This document shows, piece by piece, positions 1 through 10,960 of a DNA stretch of 64,000 nucleotides. Each line of letters starts with the position of its first letter. Position 1 is the stretch's first letter. Made by a program: the position numbers and the translations under genes. The notes beneath the pieces were generated by a model that did no database searches, was not told the DNA's origin, and saw nothing but the letters and a program-made list of their open reading frames with translations. Source of the stretch: Magicicada septendecula (taxonomy: Eukaryota > Arthropoda > Insecta > Hemiptera > Cicadidae); the NCBI GenBank assembly GCA_034769895.1, contig CM068372.1:432901958-432965957 (forward strand), read 5' to 3'.

Positions 1-71
1 TGTGCGAGTTGATTACACATTGTTTTTGTGATTAATTGAAGCTAGTAATTAGTGACTTCATTGGTGTCTGT

Positions 72-120
72 ATTTTGTTTTCCACTGTACCATGCGACGA
101 TCAGTGTGACAGTCGTAACA
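72..120 (+). repeat. Dispersed repeat end, candidate LTR terminus
   Basis: This stretch closely matches 26,034-26,069: both contain a CCACTGTAC block, then GCGACGATCAGTG, then GTCGTAACA, with a few substitutions and one 2-bp indel. Similarity stops after the shared GTAACA in both places, which suggests the end of an element, and the terminal CA fits an LTR. No coding sequence is attached here, and the upstream part is either off the window or too diverged to follow. Confidence 0.4.
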
Positions 121-1756
121 ATATGAAGCTAGAATATAAAAGCCACATATATTATGTTGTTAAAATATAAAAACTATACATACATATTATTCGGAACGTT
201 AACTTTAATAATTGGTGGTTCAAAATAATATAAGAAATGCAGGCAACTTTAATTAATGCAAATTTTTATCTTACAAGAACCATAATATATTTTAAAAAAG
301 GTTTACATTTTTCAAGATAATTAATGTTAATGATTTTAGTATTATTGTCTTAGCTGAACTGTAATAAGCAATGACTATTCACATTTCTCAAAAGATGTGT
401 AACTCTTTAAGGCTCTAACGTCTTTACCGGTAGACTCAAGTAGGAACTTTCGTACTATACGGTGCACGTCGAACAGTGCTTTTACATTGAAAAGGTTGTA
501 TAAGTTTAACGTTTCGTTTGGGGTGATTTATTTTTTTTCTAGTGGGGCTTCCCAGCCATATTTCACCACAGAAATTCAATTCAACTCGTTTTTTCACCTT
601 GTGGCTTTTATAGTTTCTTTTACCGTTTTATTCTCTATGATGTGTGTTTCAATATATACAAACAGGGTATTTAACTATCGAAATATATACGCTGCACTAA
701 AGATCAAATTTTAACAAAAAGAAGGAATGTAACATATCATATCATTTGCCTTCATAGTTTTAATCATTTAGTTTTACTCGTTTTCGACTCTTAATATACT
801 ATGTTTAGACCTAAGTACACATTAGTGGTGTAGTGAGTTCAATTAAGAACGCTCTTTGTAATGTTTTAAAATATTTAATTTGTCTTAGGTTTATAATTAA
901 TATGGATAATTAATTACAATCAATAATAATTATAGTTTCTTTTGTTTATAATTAAGTATTTATTTCTTTAAAAATTTAATCTGGTCTGTTGTCTAAGGCA
1001 CTTGCACATTACTCCAGACAGCTAAAACGGGAGTAGTCAAAATTTTTAAAATCATTGCGGAAACCCATATGGATTAAATAAAACAAATTTAAACCGCCAT
1101 ATAAATATTGTGTTCAGTTTTTAAACGTTTGAGACACTACGGTGTACTAAGTTATCAAAATACAAAAGTCCTTTTGAGGGATCAATTAAAGTGAAGTTCT
1201 AATCACAATATGAATTATAATGTTCAGATACTAAAATTTCAGAACTTTGGCCAAACAATTTTTTTAGAATCTTAAAAATCCATTAACCGTGATAATAACA
1301 TACGGTTACGTTCTCGTGGTGTTCTCTGATATAGCTAAGCACCATACATAAGAATGCGTTTACTCAGAGCTTTAGAAAATGAAATTTATTGATCTGATTT
1401 TACCTACTAATAAGTATATTTCGTTCTAAATAGCTTACTGGTGATTACTTGTGCATTAAATACCTATGTTGCATAAAACAATACGTTAAAATTTAGGCCT
1501 ATACACACATATCACGATGCAGTCGAACAGCTTACTTGTATCTGAATAATTACGAAGTAGAAATTACAAATCAGTATCTTTTACAACACAGTAGCTCTGT
1601 TCTTCAGGCGAGAATGCCTTTAACCCAAGTCGTATACTACATGTCGTTCTAAGTGACTGACAGGTTTTATTAAGTTGTATATAAAATAGTAATCGTTTAA
1701 TAATTACCAAGTAGGCTGAGTTACGTTAACTTCTATCTCGTAAAGTAAGTGTTATT
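121..1756. other. AT-rich stretch without recognised genes
   Basis: No reading frame here resembles a known protein. The longest open frame (487-714) has biased composition and no recognisable motif. I see no clear repeat structure. Confidence 0.6.
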
Positions 1757-1906
1757 TTGTCAAATTTTGTTGCTTCCCTGCTATATACAGTTTTTCCTCG
1801 AACGAGGCCTTTCGGTTTCGCAACCATTATCAAGTTCTTCCTACAACAACTAGGAAGTTGTTCCAAGAAAAACTGTATATAGCAGGGAAGCAACAAAATT
1901 TGACAA
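1757..1906. repeat. Foldback (inverted-repeat) element
   Basis: Two almost perfect 39-bp inverted arms lie at 1757-1795 and 1868-1906 (TTTGTCAAATTTTGTTGCTT... and its complement) around a ~72-bp centre. The centre holds a smaller hairpin (AGTTCTTCCTACAACAAC / AGGAAGTTGTT-type) and the hammerhead-like fold at 1800-1837. There is no coding capacity. It could be a MITE-like foldback or an inverted pair of Penelope-type termini. Confidence 0.75.
1800..1837 (-). ncRNA. Hammerhead-like fold (family 1, degenerate core)
   Basis: Read on the minus strand the order is: stem I GAAC; core UUGAUAA; unpaired U; stem II GGUU-GCGA-AACC (4 bp with a GNRA loop); GAA; self-complementary AGGCCU; C; stem I partner GUUC. 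This is the layout of a hammerhead with a palindromic, loopless stem III. The core departs from CUGANGA at two positions (C3 and G8), so this copy is probably inactive. The fold is seen in the sequence; the function is inferred. Confidence 0.5.
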
Positions 1907-2740
1907 AGTTGTTATGAAGACTGCTAACATAGAGAAAATAACTGATAAGTGTTATTTGTTTAACACAGTGTAAGTCTCTAAAATCTTTGGATCATATTAA
2001 ACTGTAAACGTACTCATTTATAGCCTAGATTTTTTTTTCTTTTTTGAAACATTTCAGTTACTAGTAATGAAAGAGTATCATCCTTCTTCTTTATGTAATT
2101 TTAAATAGAGAAAATAGGAAACTAGTCTTGCCATGAACGGAAATCGAACCTGCGTTGAACATAGAAAATCGTTTTTATGCGGACTACAAATAACATTGGG
2201 TAATAGTCCAAATGTTTATTACTCTCGGTGCTACTGGTTGTCAACGACTCGCTTAATGAACGTAGCCAATGTCCCTTTACCGTTTTGCTAACCACTATGA
2301 AAGTGACGTGGTGAGGAGTGCAGGTGGCATAAGATTCTTCCTTTATTGGATCATTTGAAGCTGCCATTCGGATAACACGGAAAACGTATTACCTAAATGT
2401 AGTGAACACATAAATCCAAACAAACGAGCGCCCTACATATCTCAGTATACGACACAAGAACATCGTGAACTGTTCTATTGTCCTCGTTACACGGTGACCT
2501 TTCTCCAGTCAGTGAGTGTTTGGTTTTGACTATCGCTTCAATAGAAATGTTATGTACGTAGACCAAAGCTAGAGAAAAATTGTATACACTGATGTGTCGA
2601 CTTACTTTCATAATTATTCTTTCTGTATATTTCGTTTGGTTTATCCTTCATTTCTTTTGTGTCTAATTTCAGTGATTGAATTCGAGTTTGCTTACGTGCT
2701 ATGACAGGACAGATATTGGTTGCACTTGATAGTCGTAAGC
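1907..2740. other. Unassigned stretch between foldback and Helitron
   Basis: Open frames at 2122-2367 and 2393-2611 on the minus strand match nothing I recognise. A GGTTCGATTTCC block on the minus strand (about 2139-2150) resembles a pol III B box, but no A box sits at the right distance. Confidence 0.4.
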
Positions 2741-3301
2741 GTTAAATATGTTAACGATCTCATACAGAATACGCTTCCCTGCAACTCTACTACCTATTCA
2801 CTCATTGATACAGTAATGGATACTGAACAAGCTGTTTACTACCCTACGGAGTTTTTAAATTCTCTGAATCTCCCGGGAATGCCGCCACACAAGTTGACTT
2901 TAAAAAAAGGAGCCCCTATCATTCTATTACGTAACATCGACCCGCCAAAACTGTGCAACGGAACAAGACTCATCGTAGAGAATCTATTGCCCAACGTAAT
3001 AGAAGCCACGATCATTACAGGGAATACCGCGGGAAAAGACTATTTATCCCTCGCATTCCGTTGATACCTAGTGACACAAGTATGCCTTTTGAGTTCAAGC
3101 GATTGCAGTTTCCCATCCGGTTTTCATTCGCTATGTGTATCACTTTGTGTGGCAGGCATTTACTTGGAAAGTCCATGTTTTTCGCACGGCCAATTATATG
3201 TAGCTTGCTCAAGAGTCGGCACGCCAGATAATTTATTTGTCTGTGCTCCGGACGAAAAACATAGTGTAACGTCAAGCTTTACAGTAAAAGCTTTGAGATA
3301 A
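2741..3301 (+). pseudogene. Helitron Pif1-like helicase, C-terminal fragment
   Basis: The fragment encodes the last ~180 residues of the Rep-helicase of a Helitron rolling-circle transposon. Visible blocks: FLNSLNLPGMPPHKLTLKKG, then APIILLRNIDPPKLCNGTRL (helicase motif V/VI region), then IPRIPLIPSD and FEFKRLQFPIRFSFAM, and finally PCFSHGQLYVACSRVG, which carries the conserved arginine of the last helicase motif. The blocks lie in frame 2, then frame 1 (from ~3045), then frame 2 again (from ~3140). There are therefore two frameshifts, and the INKxQGQS segment is missing at the second break. The Rep (HUH) and N-terminal helicase parts are absent upstream. It ends ~200 bp before a matching Helitron 3' terminus, so it is a 5'-truncated dead copy. 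Confidence 0.88.
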
Positions 3302-3504
3302 ATGTAGTTGAAATTATTATGCTTAAATTTTTTCTATTATTTTAAAAAAAATATTATTATTATTTAATTATTATAATATAAGAAGTTTTTGTTATTGTTT
3401 ACAAAATCCTCACTTATAAGCATTCTTATTATGTCTAAAAAGTAAAATATGTTTTCGGCATAACAAGGTTTCACTTATTCTCTCAATCCTTTTATAATCA
3501 TTAT

Positions 3505-3533
3505 CCCGAGCGAAGCCGGGAAAATCCTCTAGT
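3505..3533 (+). mobile_element. Helitron 3' terminus (hairpin plus CTAG|T)
   Basis: CCCG-a-GC-gaa-GC-CGGG (3505-3520) forms a short GC-rich hairpin with one bulged A. Eight bases later comes CTAG (3529-3532), followed by T. A subterminal hairpin and a CTRR end inserted before T are the defining 3' features of Helitrons. It lies downstream of, and in the same orientation as, the helicase fragment at 2741-3301, so the two belong together. Confidence 0.85.
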
Positions 3534-4264
3534 TTTTAAATATTTATGATCTGTTAAATTTCATATAGTGTATAGAAAAGAGCCTTTCCAAAATTCAAGC
3601 ATGTGTTGCTGATGATTTAAAGAGTTTTATATGCGGCAAAACGTTTAGTGGTCTATGTACCTGTTTATTCCGAGGCATCAGAGACTGCCACAGGATTCAT
3701 TGTGTTTAAAGTTAACATTTTTTAATTGTAAGTCATTGGTAAGAATTAGTAAGGCATATAGTCATTATAAAACCGAAAGAACAGAAAATTTATTAAAATT
3801 TAGAAACCGACAGAAAATTATTTCCTTTTTTAAAACTGTTTTATTTCTAGATGATGTAAATAGAATAGCGTTTGCCAACAAAGTATTTGTTTAGAGCAGA
3901 CATATAATACACTCAAGTATTCAATACAAGTTTGAGGAAGACAAAATGTGTTAGGCCTAATTAAAAATGGTGGACTTAGTTTTCATTAGAATGTAAAGTA
4001 CAAAACAATATCAAAATTTAATGTGAAAAATACTGAAAATGAAGATTCTTCTATCTCTTCTGTTTGCATAAATTTCGTCAACTAAATTTAATTAATATTG
4101 ATTGTCATAAAGATAGTTGCAGTAAATAAAAACTGCTCGTTAATATAGAGTAACTAATACTATAAATTAAATAAGTAATGCTGTTTGAACTTGACTTAAA
4201 TAATATTTAATACTAAGTACAGAGATAATAATAAATATTTACAAATTATAACACTTTAAGAATT
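3534..4264. other. AT-rich stretch, nothing recognised
   Basis: One 79-codon open frame (3655-3894) shows no family motif. I see no repeats or RNA genes. Confidence 0.5.
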
Positions 4265-4503
4265 CAAAGGTTTTAAAAAATATACAAACACTTGGTAAGT
4301 TTCACAGTTTATTATTTTCCTCTGACGGCTGTCTCAGCTTATTAAGCTATTCTTAAGGAGATCAAGGAACAACTAAGGATAATCTCTTAGTTGTTCATTG
4401 ATCGCTTCAAGAATAGCTTAATAAGCTGAAACAGCTGTCAGTAGTAAATGTGAAGCTTAACTGTGAAACGTACCAAGTGTTTGATAATATTTTTAAACCT
4501 TTG
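4265..4503. repeat. Imperfect foldback, MITE-like
   Basis: The outer arms pair CAAAGGTTTTAAAAAATATA and ACAAACACTTGG at the left with CCAAGTGTTTG and TTTTTAAACCTTTG at the right. The inner arms pair CAGCTTATTAAGCTATTCTT with AAGAATAGCTTAATAAGCTG. The whole 239 bp can fold into one long imperfect hairpin and has no coding capacity. The bases just outside the right end (TTTTAATATGTTTCACCAAGTGC) recur in diverged form near 12,615-12,645. Confidence 0.7.
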
Positions 4504-5401
4504 TTTTAATATGTTTCACCAAGTGCTCAACGAATCATCAATCAATATCGTGACTTTAATCATTTTTGTTTTGTCACAAGTTTAAGTTTGTAAACCTTTA
4601 GGTTTGGTGACGTATTTGTGTTTTGGTTGTTTTTTGTTGTTGATTGATATTAAGAGGCTTTCTTGACTGCTGTGTTGTGATTGTATAGTTGGATATTTTT
4701 TTTTGTAAGTGTTGTCATTATTTATTTGTGTAAAAGCAAATTTTAATCTTAATTTGTAAATTGTAAAAGCTTAATTGATCTTAGTTTTGTAAGATATTAA
4801 GTTCGTTATGTATGATGCATTTGTTGTTTACTTTTTTTTTTGTTTTAGGCATACAATCAGACAAAGTGCTGACTTGGTGGTTTCCCGAATGTTTGTTCTT
4901 AATATAAAAACCTGTAATAACGGTCAGAGTTTGTTAAATGACACAAGGTATGGAACTGACAAATACGTTTTTACAGCTTTGGTATGTTTCACAGAATGCC
5001 AAATGATGTACTGGTTTGTGGGTGATGGGGTGTGTGTATTAAATACAAATTCTTATAAAATGTGCCTTTTTCTGGAGCGTAACGTGATTAAACATCAGCG
5101 TAATAGCTCCTTTCCATTTAAAATTCAATCTGAACTGCACCAAAGAGGAGAGTTTGGTTCTGGCCACACTTAACGTTACAGCAAATCTACACGTAACAAA
5201 AACGATCAGAAGTCACTTGACTAGAACATTATTGCTTCGGTCTTCTTTGTTATCTTGCAGCTTTTATACGCTTAATCCATGCTCCTCCGTTTTAAGTAGT
5301 TGTATAAAAATCGAAACGCATTTTCCAACTAAATTGCCATCCTACACGTGTGCCCACACTTGCATTTACGTTGCTTTCCTCTCAATAAATATAAATTCTC
5401 T
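4504..5401. other. Unassigned stretch with two anonymous open frames
   Basis: Frames 4808-5173 and 5154-5459 are open but match no family I know; the second runs into the CA microsatellite. Composition is like the surrounding non-coding DNA. I do not call a gene. Confidence 0.4.
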
Positions 5402-5411
5402 TACACACACA

Positions 5412-5450
<39 letters not shown>
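5402..5450. repeat. (CA)n microsatellite
   Basis: About 48 bp of CA repeats with a single ATAC interruption near 5418. Confidence 0.95.
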
Positions 5451-5451
<1 letters not shown>

Positions 5452-7930
5452 ATTTTTGAAACCCCATACTTTTTTAACGTAAAGAGAAATAGAGACAGTT
5501 GATATGATTTGACTAACTTAATTTAATCTCTAGCCAACGTATTAAAACTTTTGCAACAACGTAAAATGTGTCAAATGGGATCTTCAATTTTAAATTACAA
5601 TATTTGCCTTTAATATATTGCTTATTATTTACAATTAAATTAATCGTTTCGCTGTTGAGAAGTGTGATATATTTTGAATTGTCACTCCGTAACCACATAC
5701 ATTTGTCTGTACTGAAAGGCAAACGGAGTTCGTACAAGCTTCCGACCAACTGTCAGAAAAAGGGAAACAAATGATTGTCCCGTCAGTTCAATGTAGCACT
5801 TTCTAAAAGAAGACTACAAATTAAATTCCTCTCTGAATCGTTCATTTAAATGCCCACTCTGTCCATATTAGGGGCGCGTGTGTTCATGTGCTTATGTCTC
5901 ATTTCCTTGGGAAAATTGTTTTTTCGAACATTAGAAATTAACACCGATTATGTATCACTCATTTATCAAATTGCGAAAAATAATTAAATTTAACCGAAAA
6001 ATATTGGTACGTGCAAGACCTACGATATGTTCAAACATGAAACGAAGTATTATACTAAACCTGAGAGGAAAGATTAAGACACAATTTTAACAGAAAAAAT
6101 GCGTTCAAAATTTGCATTTATACAGAAAAGTAAGACTTACGTTTTTATATATATCCAAATTCTTAAGGCACAGTAAAGCAAGACTTAACACGTTGCTTAA
6201 CAAATGTGTACAGGGTGACATATATGTGTATTTGAAACATATATTTGAAACATATAAATCAACTGTATAGTTTCACGAGTAGAGTTGACGACATCAATAA
6301 TTTCACGAGTACAGTTGAATAACGTTTTTCCAATCACTTTGGTTTATTTAATGTTTGTATTCAGAAAATGAAAATATTGCTTTCAGGGTACACAAATATG
6401 ACATTCAAACATCATGTTTACCTAAAGTACAGTACATTCAACTTTGGATTCTACTTTTGTATTCTCTGCATTTTTAAACGCATTGTAAAGGAATATTTGT
6501 CTTTGTTAAAGTTAATTCTGCTATGCTTTTCTAACGTATGTGTCAGTAATTTCAGTAATTCCTTTTGCTAAAATTCTCATTTTGTTTCATCAACAGAATT
6601 GCAGTGTGGTTGTATGTTACCGTTATCCTAACAGCGAGCTGCCTGCTGGATTACGTCGAGCCTTTTAGACTGTGTGAGGTGTAATAAAAGTGCATCAGGC
6701 CAGCGGTTAACATGCATGGAAATGTTACCATCGCAACAACGTAAATAATAAATACTCAGAAATACTGTCTGTATCATGCTGTGGCAGTTGTCAAGAATAA
6801 TATCAATTCAAGAATAACAATCCCTCTAATTACACAGACCTATAAATATTATTTTGTAGAAAACCCCGTGGTTATCTATGGTTTGTCCTTTTCTGCGGGC
6901 GGACATTCTGATAGCTGAACTTGCAACTTCATACAGTTAATGACTTTTAAGCATAAAAATAGTTACATCAAGGTTTTCTGTATCTGTTTAGAGTTTACTT
7001 TTGAGTTAATAACATCAAATTAGATTACGTTTTACTTAGTAAATTAATGTAGAGATGTTAAGATGAGTAATGGGGTTGACTGTATCATAGTTTGTGTCCA
7101 AGGTTCGTATATTTATGTAATTTTGGCCTGGCTCGTCTTTTCCAAGCACTAATGTCTGGCTGTAGTCTTGGAAAACTAATGTTTTGTAACATTTATTATT
7201 TTTGAAGTTACTATTTTTTAAGCGACGTTTACGTAAGTACGATTACTATATAGTAAATTATTATTTAATTAAACTTTTTTGTTTAAGTTTAAATAAACTT
7301 GTATTAAAATTTACGTCATGTGACAGTGGATTTTTCACAATTTGTTAATAGAATTGTTTGGTTTCGATGAACTTTGTGTTCTTAGGAAAAAAAAGCAGCT
7401 TTAATTATAAAAATTAACAGTTTGTAACCAACAAGTTATTCAATAAGATTCTTCTCGTATAGCAATTCAAGTTAATCTGTCCACAGAAATAAGAATGTCA
7501 ACTATAAAGAATTTCGCACAATAACAAGAATCTCACTTGAATAAATCGCCACTTAAACTGAACTAAGCATCACTGAATACTTATATTTATACCCCGCTAA
7601 GATTCCAGAATAATCCATAATACGCGTCAGCACTACTAGAAAACAGTAGAGCCTAATTGCTTGCGGCCTTGAACACAGTGAGCGTGGACCGGTGAGTCTG
7701 GAACACCCTGGTTAACGCATGTTAAGAATCACGTACGCACACACACGTTACAGCTGGTTCTGCTGGGAACAGCCGAGAAACTTACTGTGCTGACGTAACG
7801 ATATATTAAGCTAAGGTTTCTCAGAACAACAGTTATTTGCACTGTCAAGATTTAACACGTAATTAGACATGTAAGATAGTTTATAAAATAGACCAGGTTT
7901 AACAAATATATAAAAATAACACATTTTTAA
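5451..7930. other. Non-coding AT-rich stretch
   Basis: I recognise no gene. Small local direct duplications occur at 6228-6253 (TATTTGAAACATATA twice) and at 6269-6321 (TTTCACGAGTA-AGTTGA twice). The open frames are short and anonymous. Confidence 0.5.
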
Positions 7931-7984
7931 AGTAAAATAGTTTACCTTTTTCTTGTCCGTCTGGTGGCCTTTTCTCTATATTTC

Positions 7985-8027
7985 ATTCAACGCGTTTCAG
8001 GACATATGCCCCATCATCAGGATATCC
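7985..8027 (-). ncRNA. Hammerhead-like motif (family 2, left arm)
   Basis: Minus strand: core CUGAUGA, a short stem II (GGG with UCC around GCAUAUG, flanked by a U-U pair), GAA, self-complementary ACGCGU, then U. The bases around the core pair only weakly as stem I (UC/GA), so folding support is less than in families 1, 4 and 5. Confidence 0.45.
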
Positions 8028-8300
8028 CTTGTTGAAGTTCGTCGGTCGTTAAAATATTAAAAACACTGTATATATAATTCTACACATAACAATAAATATA
8101 ATATAAACATAAAAACACATAAAATACCCAGATTTTAGACACACACGATATCTATGTGTTTTTATATATATGTTTATATATTTTTATATATATTATCTAT
8201 ATATTTTATGTGTTTTTATGTTTATATTATATTTATTGTTATGTGTAGAATTGTATATACAGTGTTTTTAATATTTTAACGACCGACGAACTTCAACAAG

Positions 8301-8346
8301 GGATATCCTGATGATGGGGCATATGTCCTGAAACGCGTTGAATGAA
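8301..8346 (+). ncRNA. Hammerhead-like motif (family 2, right arm)
   Basis: This is the mirror copy of the motif in the left arm, with CTGATGA at 8308-8314, GAA at 8330-8332 and ACGCGT at 8333-8338. Core, stem II and palindrome are identical to the left-arm copy. Confidence 0.45.
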
Positions 8347-8397
8347 ATTTAGAGAAAAGGCCACCAGACGGACAAGAAAAAGGTAAACTATTTTACT

Positions 8398-10270
8398 AAT
8401 TATATACTATAAGTGGCTTGGATACCGAAAAACATGGATCTAAAACATTTTTAAATAGTAATGTAGGCAGTTGATATTTAGTGTTTATTCTTGCGTCTAT
8501 TAAAGGACAAAAAATGTAATATTAAATAATATCTCTTTCAGTAACAATGATAATAATGGAGTTTAAAAAATGCATACAGTGTAGGATATAGCTAAAAATC
8601 ATACTTAGCCTACAAAGAACTTGACCCACAGCTTTGAAAATTAAAAATTGTATCACTTGATCTGACTTAATAGTAAATGTAGATTGTTCAAAATGATGAT
8701 TGCGTTCTCCATCGGAGAAACGTTATTTCACTTGTTATAATAAATTAAAATATTAAATTGTTGATTACATCTGACTGATAAACTCTATAAATTGTATACG
8801 CCATTATTTAACCGATTTGACTGATATTAATATTTGCATGAACAGCATTAATGAATTTAAATTTTTATATAAAAAAATGATAAGCATACATTATATTTAT
8901 TTGAATTGTTTTTAGTTTATTACAGTGAATTATTTGAATTAAATTCAGACACAACATATTATGCGTCGGCCGCCAATCGTAATGTAGTCATGCATTAATA
9001 AAACTTTAATAAGCGTTTTACATCGATGGCAAATTAATTCAACAGAATAATCGCAAATTAACTATGAAAATTAGGTATTGGAGAGTAAAGATTTTGGTTA
9101 AATAGATTTGCAAGAATTATAAATTATTTTTAAAACCAGAATCATTCACTCTTAATTATTAATAGATATAATACATATAATACATAAAATGAATTAGTTA
9201 ATAACTAATGAAGTTGAATTAATAATATATATAAATGTCAGTGTTTATGTCTCTGTATATTGTTGTTAATGTGTGTGCATGTAACAACAATTTCCTTTAC
9301 ATGTATTTTGAAACTACTAAATATACAATATCTTGTTATTTGTAAATTTGAAATCGTTTTAAATAAACAACCTATTATTATATTAATGACTATGTTCAAG
9401 AAATGTTATTGATTTTGTAAATATTACGTCATATGAGTGCTTTTGTCAGAAATTTAAGTAAATATGTTGGGAGGATAGGATATCAAGTACAGTTTATATT
9501 TTTTTATATAAAAATAAAATTATTTCGATTAATTATATAAAATAAAATTGTTTTAAAAGGGTCAAAAACTTGTTTTGAATACAATAAAACAATATTGGTA
9601 CCCTGAAGAAATACAGTAGGTACTGCGTGTGGATAGGCTACGTAACTTTTGCACATACTGTGTGAGAGTCAGGGTTTCGCAATGCTCGCGCGCTCTTTAT
9701 CTATCTTTCCAGATTGCGGTCAATTATTCTACCGTCATCCGGTTCAGTTTTGTTACAGACTACGGCACACAGCCCGAGTATACAAGCTCTCATTCCGAAG
9801 CCAGACTGTCAGCATTTTAAATCAGCGATTAACATTGCGTTATGTGAGTTGTGTTTAAAGCGAAAATCATTAATTATAATCCAGTGCGGATGTACTTGCA
9901 CTACAGCTTTGTCGCGTCAAGTCAGTGTCCGACGGTGCCAATCACAAAGTTCGCGCACTAAAGACATCAACGACAAACATAATGAAGAGGAAATACAGGG
10001 AACAGATTCCCAATGATCGGCACCGCAGTATACGGAAAGAAAGAATGGAAGACCGAAGTATTAGAAATGCAGTTTTTGGACATCAAAAAGGTGTATCTGG
10101 TGCAGAGAATATTCAAGCAAATAGCAATAAAACTAGCAGTACTTGGTACAAGAATCGTGAGCTGACTAAGTGGAGGAACACAGCTAGTAGACAACGCACA
10201 GTTTCTACACATCGAGAAAACAACACCAAGCTGACGGTTCGTTCCAGGAAGGCCGACCTCAATTACGGTT
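8398..10270. other. AT-rich stretch; the right part may belong to a dead Gypsy element
   Basis: 8398-9600 holds nothing I recognise. From ~9600 the GC content rises and several open frames appear; the longest is 9925-10272, very basic and rich in Arg and Lys. It sits directly upstream of the Ty3/Gypsy protease fossil, so gag-region sequence is possible, but no zinc knuckle or gag motif is visible. Confidence 0.4.
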
Positions 10271-10960
10271 GACAGTTTCTATTGTGCCCGTAATCTGGTA
10301 AAAAATTTCAAACCAATGTGGTGCTCTTGCACCTTGTGAACAGTTATTGGAAAGCCCGTTAAAGTATTTGAGAAACTGAAGTTACACCTACGCCTAGGGC
10401 GATGTGGGTTTGATCAGCAGGTAATCGTTGCAGACATTGTGGATGAAGCAATTAATTCTCGGTGTGGACATTATAAACAGATATGATTTTGTAATCGACT
10501 TTACAAACAATGTCCTAAGAATTAGACAATAAACCGTAATACTCTTTCCAGCAATCAAGTAAAAAATATCAATAGGCGTGATGAATCTTTAGTCGTAACT
10601 ATCAATCCAAACTCAAAAAAAAAAGCTAAATGTTAAAACCTACGGATTGAACCAGTGCTCTATATTCAAGACCCTGACACAAACGGACAGGACATACTAA
10701 TTGCAACGAATTTTTTTAACACCAGACGCAACCGGGAAATGGTAAATATTGTGGACCAGTCTGTAATAGTCTTCTGTAGCAACACAATTTTGGGTAAATT
10801 TTCTTACGTGGCTTGGGTATCAGGAATGACAAAGAAGTTTTTGAGACAGTTTATTTTGATTCCACTGTACACATTTTGGGATTCATGCGACCGGCATACA
10901 GATATTTTTAAAGCGTACATTCATGAATTCATGTTACCTTTCTTGTTTCTATTTTAAGAT
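10271..10960 (+). pseudogene. Ty3/Gypsy protease and pre-RT fossil
   Basis: One frame from ~10,272 reads ARNLVKNFKPMWCSC, a stop, then TVIGKPVKVFEKLKLHLRLG and VIVADIVDEAI. After a frameshift at ~10,455 it continues LGVDIINRYDFVIDF. This is the second half of a retropepsin domain, with the ILGxDFL-type helix that follows the flap; the catalytic DTGA block itself is not recognisable. The frame 10,655-10,957 continues with DILIATNFFNT and ILGKFSYVAWVS, matching the linker between protease and RT in Gypsy polyproteins. No RT motifs follow, so the copy is truncated as well as frameshifted. The family assignment rests on motif recognition, not a search. Confidence 0.7.

Larger units (their letters stand above)
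7931..8397. repeat. 467-bp inverted repeat with 197-bp arms
   Basis: The left arm (7931-8127) and right arm (8201-8397) are near-perfect reverse complements, starting AGTAAAATAGTTTACC and ending GGTAAACTATTTTACT. They surround an AT-rich centre of ~73 bp. The only obvious differences are single bases such as CTCTATATTTCATT versus AATGAAATTTAGAG. Each arm carries a hammerhead-like motif pointing towards the outside. No protein is encoded. Head-to-head termini of a Penelope-like element are one explanation. Confidence 0.9.

Noticed and set aside
2122..2367. Possible tRNA or SINE on the minus strand
   Set aside because: Only a B-box-like GGTTCGATTTCC is present, with no A box at the right distance and no cloverleaf.
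9925..10272. Basic 115-codon open frame as a host gene
   Set aside because: No recognisable domain. Its position directly before a Gypsy protease fossil makes degenerate retroelement sequence more likely, but neither reading is proven.
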